A stretch of 64,000 nt of DNA, taken from positions 1,674,001-1,738,000 of the forward strand of contig NZ_CP060723.1 of the NCBI RefSeq assembly GCF_014395225.1, written 5' to 3'. Each line of letters opens with the position of its first letter. Within the stretch, counting starts at the first letter, position 1. This DNA is from Pedobacter roseus. GTDB lineage: Bacteria; Bacteroidota; Bacteroidia; Sphingobacteriales; Sphingobacteriaceae. Below the pieces are notes generated by a model, which had not been told where the DNA came from, searched no databases, and worked only from the letters and a program-made list of their open reading frames with translations. The translations under genes and the position numbers were made by a program. Below are positions 8,478-16,405 of this stretch, piece by piece.

Positions 8478-9566
8478 ATGAAAAAAATCTTACTCTGCCT
8501 TTTTGTGGTATTATTTACCACAACTTGCAAAAAGACTGACAATGGTAATGAAGATCCAGGTACCTTACCTGATGTCGAATTAAAAGCAAAAGTTGTTGCT
8601 TCTGGATTAAGTCTTCCATGGGAAATGGTATATGGACCAGATAACTTTATCTGGTTTACTGAAAAAGCAGGTAAAATCAGCCGTTTAAATCCTTCCACAG
8701 GACAAATTTCACTATTACTTACCATTTCAGAAGTACGTACCAATGGCGAAGGAGGTTTATTGGGCATGGCCTTACATCCTGATTTTACAAGCAATCCTTA
8801 TGTTTACTTAATTTACGGATATGGAAGTACTTATAAAGCTAAAGTAGTTCGTTATACTTATGGCGGAGGGAATTTAAGCAGTCCATTGGTTTTACTCGAT
8901 CAGATTCCTGCAGCTTCCATTCATAATGGTTCGCGTTTGTTGATCAGTGGTGGTAAATTGTTTATCAGTACGGGAGATGCGTCCGATACGGCCAACCCAC
9001 AAAATATAAACTCTTTAGCGGGTAAGATTTTAAGAATTAATTTAGATGGTTCCATTCCTGCAGACAATCCTTATCCAAATAATCCGGTTTGGAGTTTAGG
9101 ACATCGCAATGCACAAGGTCTAGTTCAGGTGGGTAATAAAATATTTTCTTCAGAACATGGGCCGGATTCTGATGATGAAATCAATATCATCGAAAAAGGA
9201 AGAAATTATGGGTGGCCGAATATTAAAGGTTTTTGTAATGAAAGCGGCGAACAATCTTTCTGTAGTTCGAACAATGTGGCAGAGCCATTAATTAACTGGA
9301 CCCCAACCATTGCACCAAGTGGTTTGGCTTATTATAACAATGATTATATTCCTCAGTTTAAAAATTCGTTGTTATTAGCGGTGTTGAAAGGAACTAAACT
9401 AATGCAACTGAAACTGGACGATGCGCAAACTAAGATTACCTCAACAAAAGATTTTTATGTGAATACTTATGGCCGGATCAGAGCTGTGTGCCAATCGCCG
9501 GAAGGGAAAGTTTATATCTGCACCAGTAATGGAAGTGATGATAAGATTGTAGAAATAGCGAAGTAA
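8478..9566 (+). CDS. PQQ-dependent sugar dehydrogenase family lipoprotein (GSDH fold)
   Basis: A 362-residue protein with a lipoprotein leader (MKKILLCLFVVLFTTTC, lipobox Cys17), so it is probably membrane-anchored in the periplasm or outer membrane. The body is the six-bladed propeller of soluble glucose/sorbosone dehydrogenases. It shows LPWEMVYGPD, GGLLGMALHPDF, HNGSRLLISGGKLFISTGD, AGKILRINLDGS, LGHRNAQGL and EHGPDSDDEINIIEKGRNYGWP, the standard run of family motifs. It would oxidise an aldose or related sugar using PQQ. No PQQ biosynthesis gene is visible here, so cofactor supply and true substrate are open. It is convergent with the microprotein at 9569, with only 2 bases between the two stops. 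Confidence 0.9.
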   Translation: MKKILLCLFVVLFTTTCKKTDNGNEDPGTLPDVELKAKVVASGLSLPWEMVYGPDNFIWFTEKAGKISRLNPSTGQISLLLTISEVRTNGEGGLLGMALHPDFTSNPYVYLIYGYGSTYKAKVVRYTYGGGNLSSPLVLLDQIPAASIHNGSRLLISGGKLFISTGDASDTANPQNINSLAGKILRINLDGSIPADNPYPNNPVWSLGHRNAQGLVQVGNKIFSSEHGPDSDDEINIIEKGRNYGWPNIKGFCNESGEQSFCSSNNVAEPLINWTPTIAPSGLAYYNNDYIPQFKNSLLLAVLKGTKLMQLKLDDAQTKITSTKDFYVNTYGRIRAVCQSPEGKVYICTSNGSDDKIVEIAK

Positions 9567-9568
9567 GC

Positions 9569-9733
9569 TTATTTCTTTTTATTGCCCGGGCACTTTTTAC
9601 AGCGCTTACCTTTTTTAAACTTTTCACAACATTTTTTGTGCTCAGCCGTACAGCTGAAAATAAAACCCATACCCTTTTGAAATTCGGGATCTGTGGGTAA
9701 TATGAATAGGCTTTCTTCTCTCTCGTAAATCAT
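9569..9733 (-). CDS. Cys-rich basic microprotein, 54 residues
   Basis: A small protein with five cysteines at residues 28, 35, 36, 45 and 48 and a very basic tail (KFKKGKRCKKCPGNKKK), possibly a metal-binding knuckle. I do not recognise a named family. A longer frame begins at 9775, but a well-formed promoter (TTG, 20 bases, TACCTTTG) occupies 9771-9741 on this strand, inside that longer frame. The ATG at 9733 is therefore the likely start, only 7 bases after the -7 element. The stop lies 2 bases from the convergent sugar dehydrogenase stop. The reading frame is plausible but function is unknown. Confidence 0.65.
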   Translation of the reverse strand: MIYEREESLFILPTDPEFQKGMGFIFSCTAEHKKCCEKFKKGKRCKKCPGNKKK

Positions 9734-9740
9734 TGCAACA

Positions 9741-9771
9741 CAAAGGTAACGGTTATTTAGATTAATTCCAA
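9741..9771 (-). promoter_or_regulatory. Predicted promoter of the Cys-rich microprotein
   Basis: Read on the minus strand: TTG (9771-9769), a 20-base spacer, then TACCTTTG (9748-9741), matching the Bacteroidota consensus. The expected transcription start lies within a few bases of the ATG at 9733, so the mRNA would have almost no leader. This element decides the start codon of the gene. Confidence 0.55.
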
Positions 9772-9861
9772 TCAATTAATATTCCTAATAGATTTAAAAT
9801 TATAATTGCTGCATTTTTGATGGCAATTTGTAATTTAGCGCACTAACCAAAAATTCATAAG

Positions 9862-10566
9862 ATGATAAATAAAGTGGTATCTGGTGCCGAAGAGGCCATC
9901 AATGATATATCAGACGGTGTTACCATTATGCTAGGCGGTTTCGGTCTTTGTGGCATTCCAGAAAATTGTATCAATGCTTTGGTAAGCAAACAGGTCAAAA
10001 ATTTAACCTGTATCTCCAATAATGCTGGTGTGGATGATTTTGGTATCGGTTTAATGCTAAAACAACGTCAGGTAAAAAAAATGATTTCTTCTTACGTAGG
10101 TGAAAATGCAGAGTTTGAAAGACAGTTGTTAAGCGGCGAACTGGAAGTAGACCTTATTCCCCAGGGTACTTTGGCTACCCGTTGTCTTGCAGCAGGATAT
10201 GGCATGCCGGCGATTTTTACTCCCGCAGGTGTAGGAACTGAAGTAGCTGAAGGTAAAGAAATACGTAATTTTGATGGTAAGGATTATTTGATGGAATATG
10301 CATTTGATGCCGATTTCGCCATTGTAAAAGCCTGGAAAGGCGATACCGCAGGGAATTTAATTTTCAGGTCTACAAGCCGTAATTTTAATCCGGTAATGGC
10401 TATGGCGGGGAAAGTTACCATCGCCGAGGTGGAAGAATTGGTAGAAGCTGGCGAACTGGATCCTGATTATATCCATACCCCTGGTATTTATGTTCACCGG
10501 ATTTTTCAAGGCAAAGATTACGAGAAAAGAATTGAACAGAGAACGGTTAGAAAGTCCGAAGTCTGA
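9862..10566 (+). CDS. 3-ketoacid CoA-transferase subunit A
   Basis: A 234-residue alpha subunit of the two-part succinyl-CoA:3-ketoacid (or acetoacetate) CoA-transferase, which activates acetoacetate by moving CoA from succinyl-CoA or acetyl-CoA. Family marks are [12 protein letters not shown] at about 23-34, [14 protein letters not shown] and [13 protein letters not shown]. The B subunit follows 78 bases downstream. The C terminus is odd: the last codons and the TGA stop lie inside a heptamer array (AGTCCGA, AGTCTGA...), so the final residues SEV appear to be repeat-derived. Function as a pair with subunit B is secure; the acyl donor is not. Confidence 0.93.
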   Translation: MINKVVSGAEEAINDISDGVTIMLGGFGLCGIPENCINALVSKQVKNLTCISNNAGVDDFGIGLMLKQRQVKKMISSYVGENAEFERQLLSGELEVDLIPQGTLATRCLAAGYGMPAIFTPAGVGTEVAEGKEIRNFDGKDYLMEYAFDADFAIVKAWKGDTAGNLIFRSTSRNFNPVMAMAGKVTIAEVEELVEAGELDPDYIHTPGIYVHRIFQGKDYEKRIEQRTVRKSEV

Positions 10567-10587
10567 AGTCGGCGGTCCGAAGTCGAA
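10553..10587. repeat. Heptanucleotide array overlapping a stop codon (AGTCCGA type)
   Basis: Five units in register: AGTCCGA, AGTCTGA, AGTCGGC, GGTCCGA, AGTCGAA. The TGA stop of the CoA-transferase A subunit (10564-10566) is the end of the second unit, so the array has invaded or formed at the very end of the gene. The same core unit occurs, in reverse orientation, at 2642-2669. Confidence 0.8.
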
Positions 10588-10644
10588 TAGGAGATTAGAA
10601 CATTCACTCATTCAATTATTTACTCACTCAATCAATTAAAATTT

Positions 10645-11304
10645 ATGTTTTCAAAAGAAGAGATCGCACAGCGCATCGCTAAAGAAATAAAAGACGGATA
10701 CTATGTTAATCTGGGCATTGGCATACCTACGCTGGTAGCTAATTATATTCCAAAAGGAATTAATGTGGTATTGCAATCAGAAAACGGTTTGTTGGGCATG
10801 GGGCCATTTCCTTTTGAAGGAGAAGAAGATGCTGATTTAATAAATGCCGGAAAACAGACCATTACCACTTTACCTGGATCATCTATTTTTGATTCGGCGA
10901 TGAGTTTCGGGATGATCCGTGCACAAAAAGTAGATTTAACCATTCTGGGCGCGATGGAAGTTTCAGAAAATGGCGACATTGCCAATTGGAAAATTCCTGG
11001 TAAAATGGTAAAAGGAATGGGAGGAGCAATGGATTTGGTCGCCTCGGCCAAAAACATTATTGTAGCTATGCAGCATGTTAACAAAGCTGGCGAAAGTAAA
11101 TTATTGCCAAAGTGCACATTGCCATTAACTGGTGTGAAATGCATTAAAAAAATTGTAACCGAACTGGCGGTTTTAGATATTTTACCAGAAGGTGGTTTTA
11201 AACTTTTGGAGCGCGCACCTGGTGTGAGTATCGAATTTATACAGCAATCTACAGCTGGTAGACTGATTGTAGAGGGGGAAATTCCGGAAATGAGACTGGA
11301 TTAA
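10645..11304 (+). CDS. 3-ketoacid CoA-transferase subunit B
   Basis: A 219-residue beta subunit, normal length, carrying the catalytic glutamate: E46 in the motif SENGLLGMGP, which forms the glutamyl-CoA thioester. Other marks are the N-terminal VNLGIGIPTLVANYIP and DLTILGAMEVSENGDIANW. It pairs with subunit A at 9862. The 78-base gap between them contains the heptamer array plus a loose TCACTCA/TCAAT-rich stretch, unusual for subunits normally separated by a few bases. A perfect 10-bp hairpin follows the stop. Confidence 0.94.
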   Translation: MFSKEEIAQRIAKEIKDGYYVNLGIGIPTLVANYIPKGINVVLQSENGLLGMGPFPFEGEEDADLINAGKQTITTLPGSSIFDSAMSFGMIRAQKVDLTILGAMEVSENGDIANWKIPGKMVKGMGGAMDLVASAKNIIVAMQHVNKAGESKLLPKCTLPLTGVKCIKKIVTELAVLDILPEGGFKLLERAPGVSIEFIQQSTAGRLIVEGEIPEMRLD

Positions 11305-11307
11305 TTA

Positions 11308-11331
11308 GTGGTTTGTGGGGACACAAACCAC
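11308..11331. repeat. Perfect 10-bp hairpin after CoA-transferase B
   Basis: Arms GTGGTTTGTG and CACAAACCAC with a 4-base loop GGGA, starting 4 bases after the stop at 11304. No T-run follows, so it is not a classic intrinsic terminator. It may stabilise the 3' end or be a palindromic intergenic repeat. A second small palindrome (TTCCCAA / TTGGGAA) lies at about 11419-11437. Confidence 0.6.
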
Positions 11332-11450
11332 GGCTTTACAGATCGTGTAAACCTATCAAGGCATTACGATTATTCATAAGTTTTCATGTTTTCAAAGGTA
11401 TTCATGAGCACTTCGTGGTTCCCAATCAAGTTGGGAATGACGATTCATCA

Positions 11451-11487
11451 CAAAAAAGGAGTCAAGCTTTTAAAGCTTGACTCCTTT
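11451..11487 (-). terminator. Intrinsic terminator of the LysM-udk operon
   Basis: Near-perfect inverted repeat (arms 11455-11470 and 11472-11487, core GGAGTCAAGCTTT) which on the minus strand ends in TTTTTTG. It lies just past the uridine kinase stop (11493), so it ends the minus-strand operon. It could also stop transcripts coming from the CoA-transferase genes. Confidence 0.8.
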
Positions 11488-11492
11488 GGTAT

Positions 11493-12143
11493 TTACTGTA
11501 TATCTACTAAAATACTATTCCTCAAATCATTCGAAATATCTTCTGTGATGGCGATAATTTCATCTGGCTCATTGGTATTGTTCATTACTACCTTATTGCA
11601 CTGTTCGCGGTAGGGTAGCAGGTATTCTTTATAAGCTGGTACTACATGGTTGTGCCATTTGTACAATACGTCATCTTCCGGATAACCCCGTTCTAAACCA
11701 TCGCGCTTAATACGTCGGTCTAAAGCTACCTGTTCATCCGCATCTACGAAAATAGTATGATCTAATACAGCCGCAATTTCTTTAAAATGCAGGATAAAAA
11801 GACCCTCAACAATAATAATAGGTGCTGATTTAATTTCCAGTATTTTAACAACAGCCAATGGGTTATTGAAGTTGTATTCTTTTTTATAAACCACTTCACC
11901 ACTCATTAATTGCTTAATGTCTCTCAAAAACTGTTCGCTATCAATGGTTGAAGGAAGATCGAAATTGTATAACTTGTTTTCTTCCTGAGTCATGTCGCCG
12001 GCAGGGATGTAATAATCATCCTGTGATACCAGTGTTACTTCATCTTGTTTAAAATGATGGAGAAAGCAGTTTAAGAAAAATGTTTTGCCTGATCCGCTAC
12101 CGCCGGCAATACCAATTATAAAAGGCTTTTTGTTTGAACTCAT
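11493..12143 (-). CDS. udk: Uridine kinase
   Basis: A 216-residue P-loop kinase that phosphorylates uridine and cytidine for pyrimidine salvage. Walker A is GGSGSGKT at residues 14-21. Other features are SQDDYYIPAGDM, the nucleoside-binding NFDLPSTID segment, VEGLFIL and the lid RRIKRDGLERGYPEDDV. Length is normal for the bacterial enzyme. Its ATG overlaps the stop of the upstream LysM gene by 4 bases, indicating translational coupling, and it ends at a strong terminator. Confidence 0.94.
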   Translation of the reverse strand: MSSNKKPFIIGIAGGSGSGKTFFLNCFLHHFKQDEVTLVSQDDYYIPAGDMTQEENKLYNFDLPSTIDSEQFLRDIKQLMSGEVVYKKEYNFNNPLAVVKILEIKSAPIIIVEGLFILHFKEIAAVLDHTIFVDADEQVALDRRIKRDGLERGYPEDDVLYKWHNHVVPAYKEYLLPYREQCNKVVMNNTNEPDEIIAITEDISNDLRNSILVDIQ

Positions 12144-13663
12144 TGAGCACTATAGGTTAAATTGCAGAAAAAACGTTTGTCTAAAGCACCCAATGAATCG
12201 GCTACAGCTTTAGTCATTACAATGATAACATCTTTTGTAGATTCGTTCTCTGTAAATTTACCAACAACTTTGGCAAATGTAGTACGGTTGGTCATCGGGT
12301 TGGTAATTTTGATTACCCTGCCAACAGGTGCTGTACGGTGTAAAACCAACATTTTTGTGCCATCAAGGTCTTGATCAGCAATCCAAACCGCTGTGCCTTT
12401 TTCTTCGATCTGGCTTAAGCCATAAACGCTAGGGTCGCGGCGCAGTTTAGGGTCTTTAACCATGGTGCTGTCAGGTTCATTTTCCTGTTCTTCTTTTGAA
12501 GCATCATTTACCGATTTTGGTTGAGGTGGTCTCGGGATAATTAGTTTTTGATCAACTTTAATGTTATTATCTTCCAGTTTATTTGCTGTTCTGATCTGAA
12601 AGGCCGTTAAATTGTATTTTTTAGCAATTGAGAAAATATTTTCGCCAGTTGCTACAGTATGGATAAAACTTTCGTCTTTTGTAACTACCGGTACTTCTTT
12701 TGTTTTGGTTTCAGCCTGCTTTTCTTTGGGTACCTGAACATCCGCAACAATGCCGCCCGGGACCTTTAAAACCTGCCCGATGGTAATGGCATTATCAGGA
12801 AGATTGTTCATTGTTCTGATCTGATAAGCGGTAATGCCATATTGCTTGGCAATGGTGAAGATGGTTTCGTTCCTTAAAACGGTATGCGTACCCGCTGTGT
12901 CACTGGATTTATTCTCTTGTACCGGCTTTTCTTCAACAGCAGCAGAAACTACTTTATTTTCGTCGATGTTTTTTGTTGCAGGGATTTTCAGTTTCTGACC
13001 AATACGGAGGTTATTGCCCGAAAGGTTATTGGCTTTTTTTACTTCTTCAACCGTAGTGCCGTATTTCTCGGCAATTTTCCCTAAAAACTCTTTAGGTGCA
13101 ACGGTATGCTCGATCATGGTTTGATCTGAAGATTGCGTATTGGTTATAGGCGCTTCGGTATTATTTTTTGCTGGTGGAGTAGATGGACTAGCTGTTGCAG
13201 TTTGCTCTCCGTTTTTTGCAGGGATTTTTATAACCTGGCCAATGCTTAGGTTGCTGCTTGTTAAATTATTTAAAGCTTTAATTTCATTTATTGTTGTGCC
13301 ATATTTTTCAGCCAGCATGTTTAAATTCTCTTTTGGCTTAATGGTATGTTCTATCACATTGGCCGTTGAAGAAGTTGTTTCTGTATTTGATGATCCGTTA
13401 GCTGTAAATGGAACATTGGTTGGGACTTTAATGATCACGCCAACCTGTAGGTATTTGTTGTCGTTAAAAGCCATGATATCCTTTGGCGATACATTGTATC
13501 TTCTTCCGATAGAATAATAAGTGTCTTTTGCTACGGTTTGGTGAACGATCAGTTTTTTGCCTTTATTATTTTCTACACCGATAGAGTCTCTTGCTGTGTT
13601 GGCTTTGGTATTTGCAATATTGAGCGCAAATAACACTACAGCAGATAAATATATTTTATGCAT
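12140..13663 (-). CDS. Exported protein with five LysM domains and a RlpA-like barrel end
   Basis: A 507-residue secreted protein with an N-terminal signal peptide (about 1-22). Five LysM repeats lie at about 40-81, 105-148, 185-228, 260-302 and 335-377, each with the YxxxAxxYxxxxxxIxxxN pattern and separated by Thr/Ser/Pro/Lys-rich linkers. LysM domains bind peptidoglycan. The last roughly 85 residues (HRTAPVGRVIKITNPMTNRT..., to LGALDKRF) resemble the double-psi barrel of RlpA-type proteins. The catalytic residues of RlpA transglycosylases were not identified, so an enzymatic role is uncertain. It is translationally coupled to udk, a pairing without an obvious functional reason. Confidence 0.88.
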   Translation of the reverse strand: MHKIYLSAVVLFALNIANTKANTARDSIGVENNKGKKLIVHQTVAKDTYYSIGRRYNVSPKDIMAFNDNKYLQVGVIIKVPTNVPFTANGSSNTETTSSTANVIEHTIKPKENLNMLAEKYGTTINEIKALNNLTSSNLSIGQVIKIPAKNGEQTATASPSTPPAKNNTEAPITNTQSSDQTMIEHTVAPKEFLGKIAEKYGTTVEEVKKANNLSGNNLRIGQKLKIPATKNIDENKVVSAAVEEKPVQENKSSDTAGTHTVLRNETIFTIAKQYGITAYQIRTMNNLPDNAITIGQVLKVPGGIVADVQVPKEKQAETKTKEVPVVTKDESFIHTVATGENIFSIAKKYNLTAFQIRTANKLEDNNIKVDQKLIIPRPPQPKSVNDASKEEQENEPDSTMVKDPKLRRDPSVYGLSQIEEKGTAVWIADQDLDGTKMLVLHRTAPVGRVIKITNPMTNRTTFAKVVGKFTENESTKDVIIVMTKAVADSLGALDKRFFCNLTYSAQ

Positions 13664-13895
13664 TTATTTTTATCTAAATTTCTAAGTCAAAGGGAGCAAT
13701 TATACGAATAATATTGTTAACCGTCTTATCTTATACTACTCGTTTTTAAGTAAAAATAAGATGACTTTAACCCCATTATTTCGATATGCTATTCATTAAC
13801 AAATGTTTATAAAATTGTAATTTGATTGATAATGAATATTAAACGGTTTAATAAATAACGTATTGTTCAAAAGACAAAAATGAGCAAAACTTTTC

Positions 13896-13903
13896 TAAAT
13901 TTG
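13896..13903 (+). promoter_or_regulatory. Possible -7 element for dps
   Basis: TAAATTTG matches TAnnTTTG and lies 44 bases before the dps ATG. No clear -33 TTG is found at the right distance, so this is a partial match. The 283-base divergent region 13664-13946 must hold the promoters of both the LysM operon and dps. Confidence 0.35.
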
Positions 13904-13946
13904 AGTTGTTAGGTACACATTAAAATACATCATAAATTATAATAAA

Positions 13947-14426
13947 ATGGACGCTAAAGAAATAAGCTTAAACGAAAAAGAAGTTAAACCAGTTGTAGAT
14001 CTGTTGAACGATTATTTGGCTAACTATCATATCCATTACCAAAAATTAAGAGGCTGCCACTGGAATATTAAAGGACAGAACTTTTTTACCCTTCATGTTA
14101 AGTTTGAAGAGTTATATACCAACGCGCAGCTCACCATCGATGAAATTGCTGAGCGTGTTTTAACTTTAGGTAAAGCACCACATAGCCGCTTTGCTGATTA
14201 TATTAAAGAATCGAAAATTAAAGAAATTGATACGATTGGCTTAAAAGATCTTGATATGGTTGATGCCATTTTAGATGATATGGCTAACCTGATTGAACTG
14301 GAAAGAGAGCTTTTAGAAGCAACTGATGAGGCTGGTGACGATGGTTCTAATGATATGGTGAACCGTTTTATGCAGTTTAAAGAAAAAAATACCTGGATGT
14401 TACGTTCTTTTGCCGGAAAAAAATAA
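13947..14426 (+). CDS. dps: Dps-family DNA-protection / ferritin-like protein
   Basis: A 159-residue Dps monomer. Dodecamers of this family store iron, consume peroxide with Fe(II) and shield DNA in starvation or stress. The inter-subunit ferroxidase residues are all present with the known spacing: H38 (in CHWNIKG), H50, D65 and E69 (TIDEIAER). The N-terminal tail is acidic rather than Lys-rich, so DNA binding may be weak. It is monocistronic, with a strong terminator 21 bases after the stop. Confidence 0.94.
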   Translation: MDAKEISLNEKEVKPVVDLLNDYLANYHIHYQKLRGCHWNIKGQNFFTLHVKFEELYTNAQLTIDEIAERVLTLGKAPHSRFADYIKESKIKEIDTIGLKDLDMVDAILDDMANLIELERELLEATDEAGDDGSNDMVNRFMQFKEKNTWMLRSFAGKK

Positions 14427-14447
14427 CCGGGTATTGATAGGTTAAAG

Positions 14448-14497
14448 GCCTCGTGTAAGTAGCTTTATTGTAAAATCTGCTTATATGAGGCTTTTTT
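14448..14497 (+). terminator. Intrinsic terminator after dps
   Basis: Fifteen-base stem with a few G-U pairs (arms 14448-14462 and 14477-14491, GCCTC...GAGGC at the base), a 14-base loop and then TTTTTT (14492-14497). It ends 34 bases before the ubiD-family start codon. Confidence 0.85.
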
Positions 14498-14520
14498 GTT
14501 TCATTGGAAATCTAAATATT

Positions 14521-14528
14521 TATCTTTG
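14521..14528 (+). promoter_or_regulatory. -7-like element abutting the UbiD-family start codon
   Basis: TATCTTTG matches TAnnTTTG, with TTTG at 14495-14498, within the dps terminator T-run, as a possible -33 element 22 bases upstream. It ends only 3 bases before the ATG at 14532, so a transcript from it would be leaderless or begin inside the gene. It may be chance. Confidence 0.3.
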
Positions 14529-14531
14529 GGC

Positions 14532-16367
14532 ATGGCGTACAAAAGTTTAGCAGAATGTGTATCGGACCTGGAAAAGCATGGTCATTTAATCAGAATCAAA
14601 GAAGAAGTAGATCCCTATTTAGAAATGGCCGCCATCCATTTAAGGGTATATGAAAAGCAAGGACCGGCGCTGTTATTCGAAAAAGTTAAAGGAAGCCCTT
14701 TTCCAGCAGTTTCTAATCTGTTCGGAACTTTAGAACGTTCTAAATTCATTTTCAGGGATACCTTGCCAAAGGTTCAGCAACTGGTATCATTAAGAAATGA
14801 CCCCATTAAAGCATTAAAAAACCCTTTTAAATATGCTGGTTCTGCCATGTCGGCATTATCTGCTTTGCCGCTTAAAACACCTTCTGCAAAAAGTAAATTT
14901 TTAAAAACAAGCATCAGTCAGTTGCCGCAAATTGTAAACTGGCCAATGGATGGTGGCCCTTTTGTTACCATGCCTCAGGTTTATACCGAAGATGTAGATA
15001 AACCTGGTGTATTAAATGCCAATCTGGGTATGTACCGTATTCAATTGGTGGGGAATGATTATATCCAGGATAAAGAAATCGGTTTGCATTATCAGATTCA
15101 TAGGGGAATAGGGGTGCATCAATCAAAAGCAAATGCTTTAGGCAAACCGTTAAAAGTGAGTATTTTTGTTGGTGGCCCACCGTCGCACCCTTTAGCTGCA
15201 GTAATGCCATTACCGGAAGGTTTGTCGGAAATGACTTTTGCGGGTGCTCTTGGCGACAGGCGCTTCCGTTATTTTTACGATGATGAAGGTTTCTGTATTT
15301 CTGCAGATGCAGATTTTATCATCACCGGCACCGTTTATCCAAACGAAAATAAACCAGAAGGTCCTTTTGGCGATCATTTGGGCTATTATAGCTTAACACA
15401 TCCATTTCCTTTAATGAAAGTACACAACGTGTACCATAAAAAAGATGCGATATGGTCGTTTACGGTGGTTGGTCGCCCGCCGCAGGAAGATACCAGTTTT
15501 GGCGCCTTAATTCACGAAATTACCGGTTCGGCCATTCCACAGGAAATACATGGTTTAAAAGAAGTTCACGCAGTAGATGCTGCCGGTGTTCATCCCTTGC
15601 TTTTTGCTATCGGTAGCGAACGTTATACACCATATTTAAAGGAAAGAAGACCACAGGAGATTTTGACCATTGCCAACCACATTCTGGGTAAAAACCAGTT
15701 GAGTTTAGCCAAGTACCTTTTTATAGCGGCGAAAGAAGATGACCAACAACTGAGTACGCATCATATTGAAGATTTTATCAAACATATATTAGAGCGGATT
15801 GATTTAACAAGAGACATCCATTTTTATACCAATACCACCATCGATACGCTGGATTACAGTGGAGACGGATTAAACAGCGGTTCGAAAGTTGTAATTGCTG
15901 CCGCAGGTACTCAGAAAAGGGAATTGTGGAGTCATGTTCCCGAGGGACTGAAACTGAGTGAGGCATTTTATCAGCCCAAAATTGCCATGCCAGGCGTTTT
16001 GGTTTTAGCAGCTAATAAATACTTAAATCCAGAAAAGACAGCTGCAGAAATTGCAATGCTGAACATAGCCTTGATTGATCAGGATTTATCTGGTCTGCCT
16101 TTGATTATATTGGCCGATGATGCTGAATTTACCGCTGCAACGACTGATAACTTTGTTTGGGTAGCTTTTACACGAAGCAATCCGGCAGCTGATATTTATG
16201 GTATTAACGATTTTACGATCAATAAACATTGGGGCTGTAAGGGCTCTATGATTATCGATGCACGAAAAAAGCCTCACCACGCACCCGAATTGATTAAGGA
16301 TGGAGTGGTAGAGGCTAAGATTGATGAAATGGGTAAAGAAGGTGGAGCGTTGTTCGGAGTGGTTTGA
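14532..16367 (+). CDS. UbiD-family decarboxylase
   Basis: A 611-residue member of the UbiD family, which decarboxylates unsaturated or aromatic acids using prenylated FMN made by a UbiX partner. Recognisable parts are the N-terminal MAYKSLAECVSDLEKHGHLIRI, the prenyl-FMN/metal region NLGMYRIQLVGNDYIQ..GLHYQIHRGIG, GGPPSHPLAAVMPLPEG and the catalytic-motif region EGPFGDHLGYY. A frame opens 36 bases earlier, but the family's usual start is this ATG. In Bacteroidota such proteins are often linked to menaquinone synthesis. No menaquinone or ubiX gene is in the window, so the substrate is left open. Its 3' end converges on the gene ending at 16406. Confidence 0.9.
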   Translation: MAYKSLAECVSDLEKHGHLIRIKEEVDPYLEMAAIHLRVYEKQGPALLFEKVKGSPFPAVSNLFGTLERSKFIFRDTLPKVQQLVSLRNDPIKALKNPFKYAGSAMSALSALPLKTPSAKSKFLKTSISQLPQIVNWPMDGGPFVTMPQVYTEDVDKPGVLNANLGMYRIQLVGNDYIQDKEIGLHYQIHRGIGVHQSKANALGKPLKVSIFVGGPPSHPLAAVMPLPEGLSEMTFAGALGDRRFRYFYDDEGFCISADADFIITGTVYPNENKPEGPFGDHLGYYSLTHPFPLMKVHNVYHKKDAIWSFTVVGRPPQEDTSFGALIHEITGSAIPQEIHGLKEVHAVDAAGVHPLLFAIGSERYTPYLKERRPQEILTIANHILGKNQLSLAKYLFIAAKEDDQQLSTHHIEDFIKHILERIDLTRDIHFYTNTTIDTLDYSGDGLNSGSKVVIAAAGTQKRELWSHVPEGLKLSEAFYQPKIAMPGVLVLAANKYLNPEKTAAEIAMLNIALIDQDLSGLPLIILADDAEFTAATTDNFVWVAFTRSNPAADIYGINDFTINKHWGCKGSMIIDARKKPHHAPELIKDGVVEAKIDEMGKEGGALFGVV

Positions 16368-16405
16368 TGGAAATAGTATTGATCTTATTTGTCATTAAAA
16401 TAATG

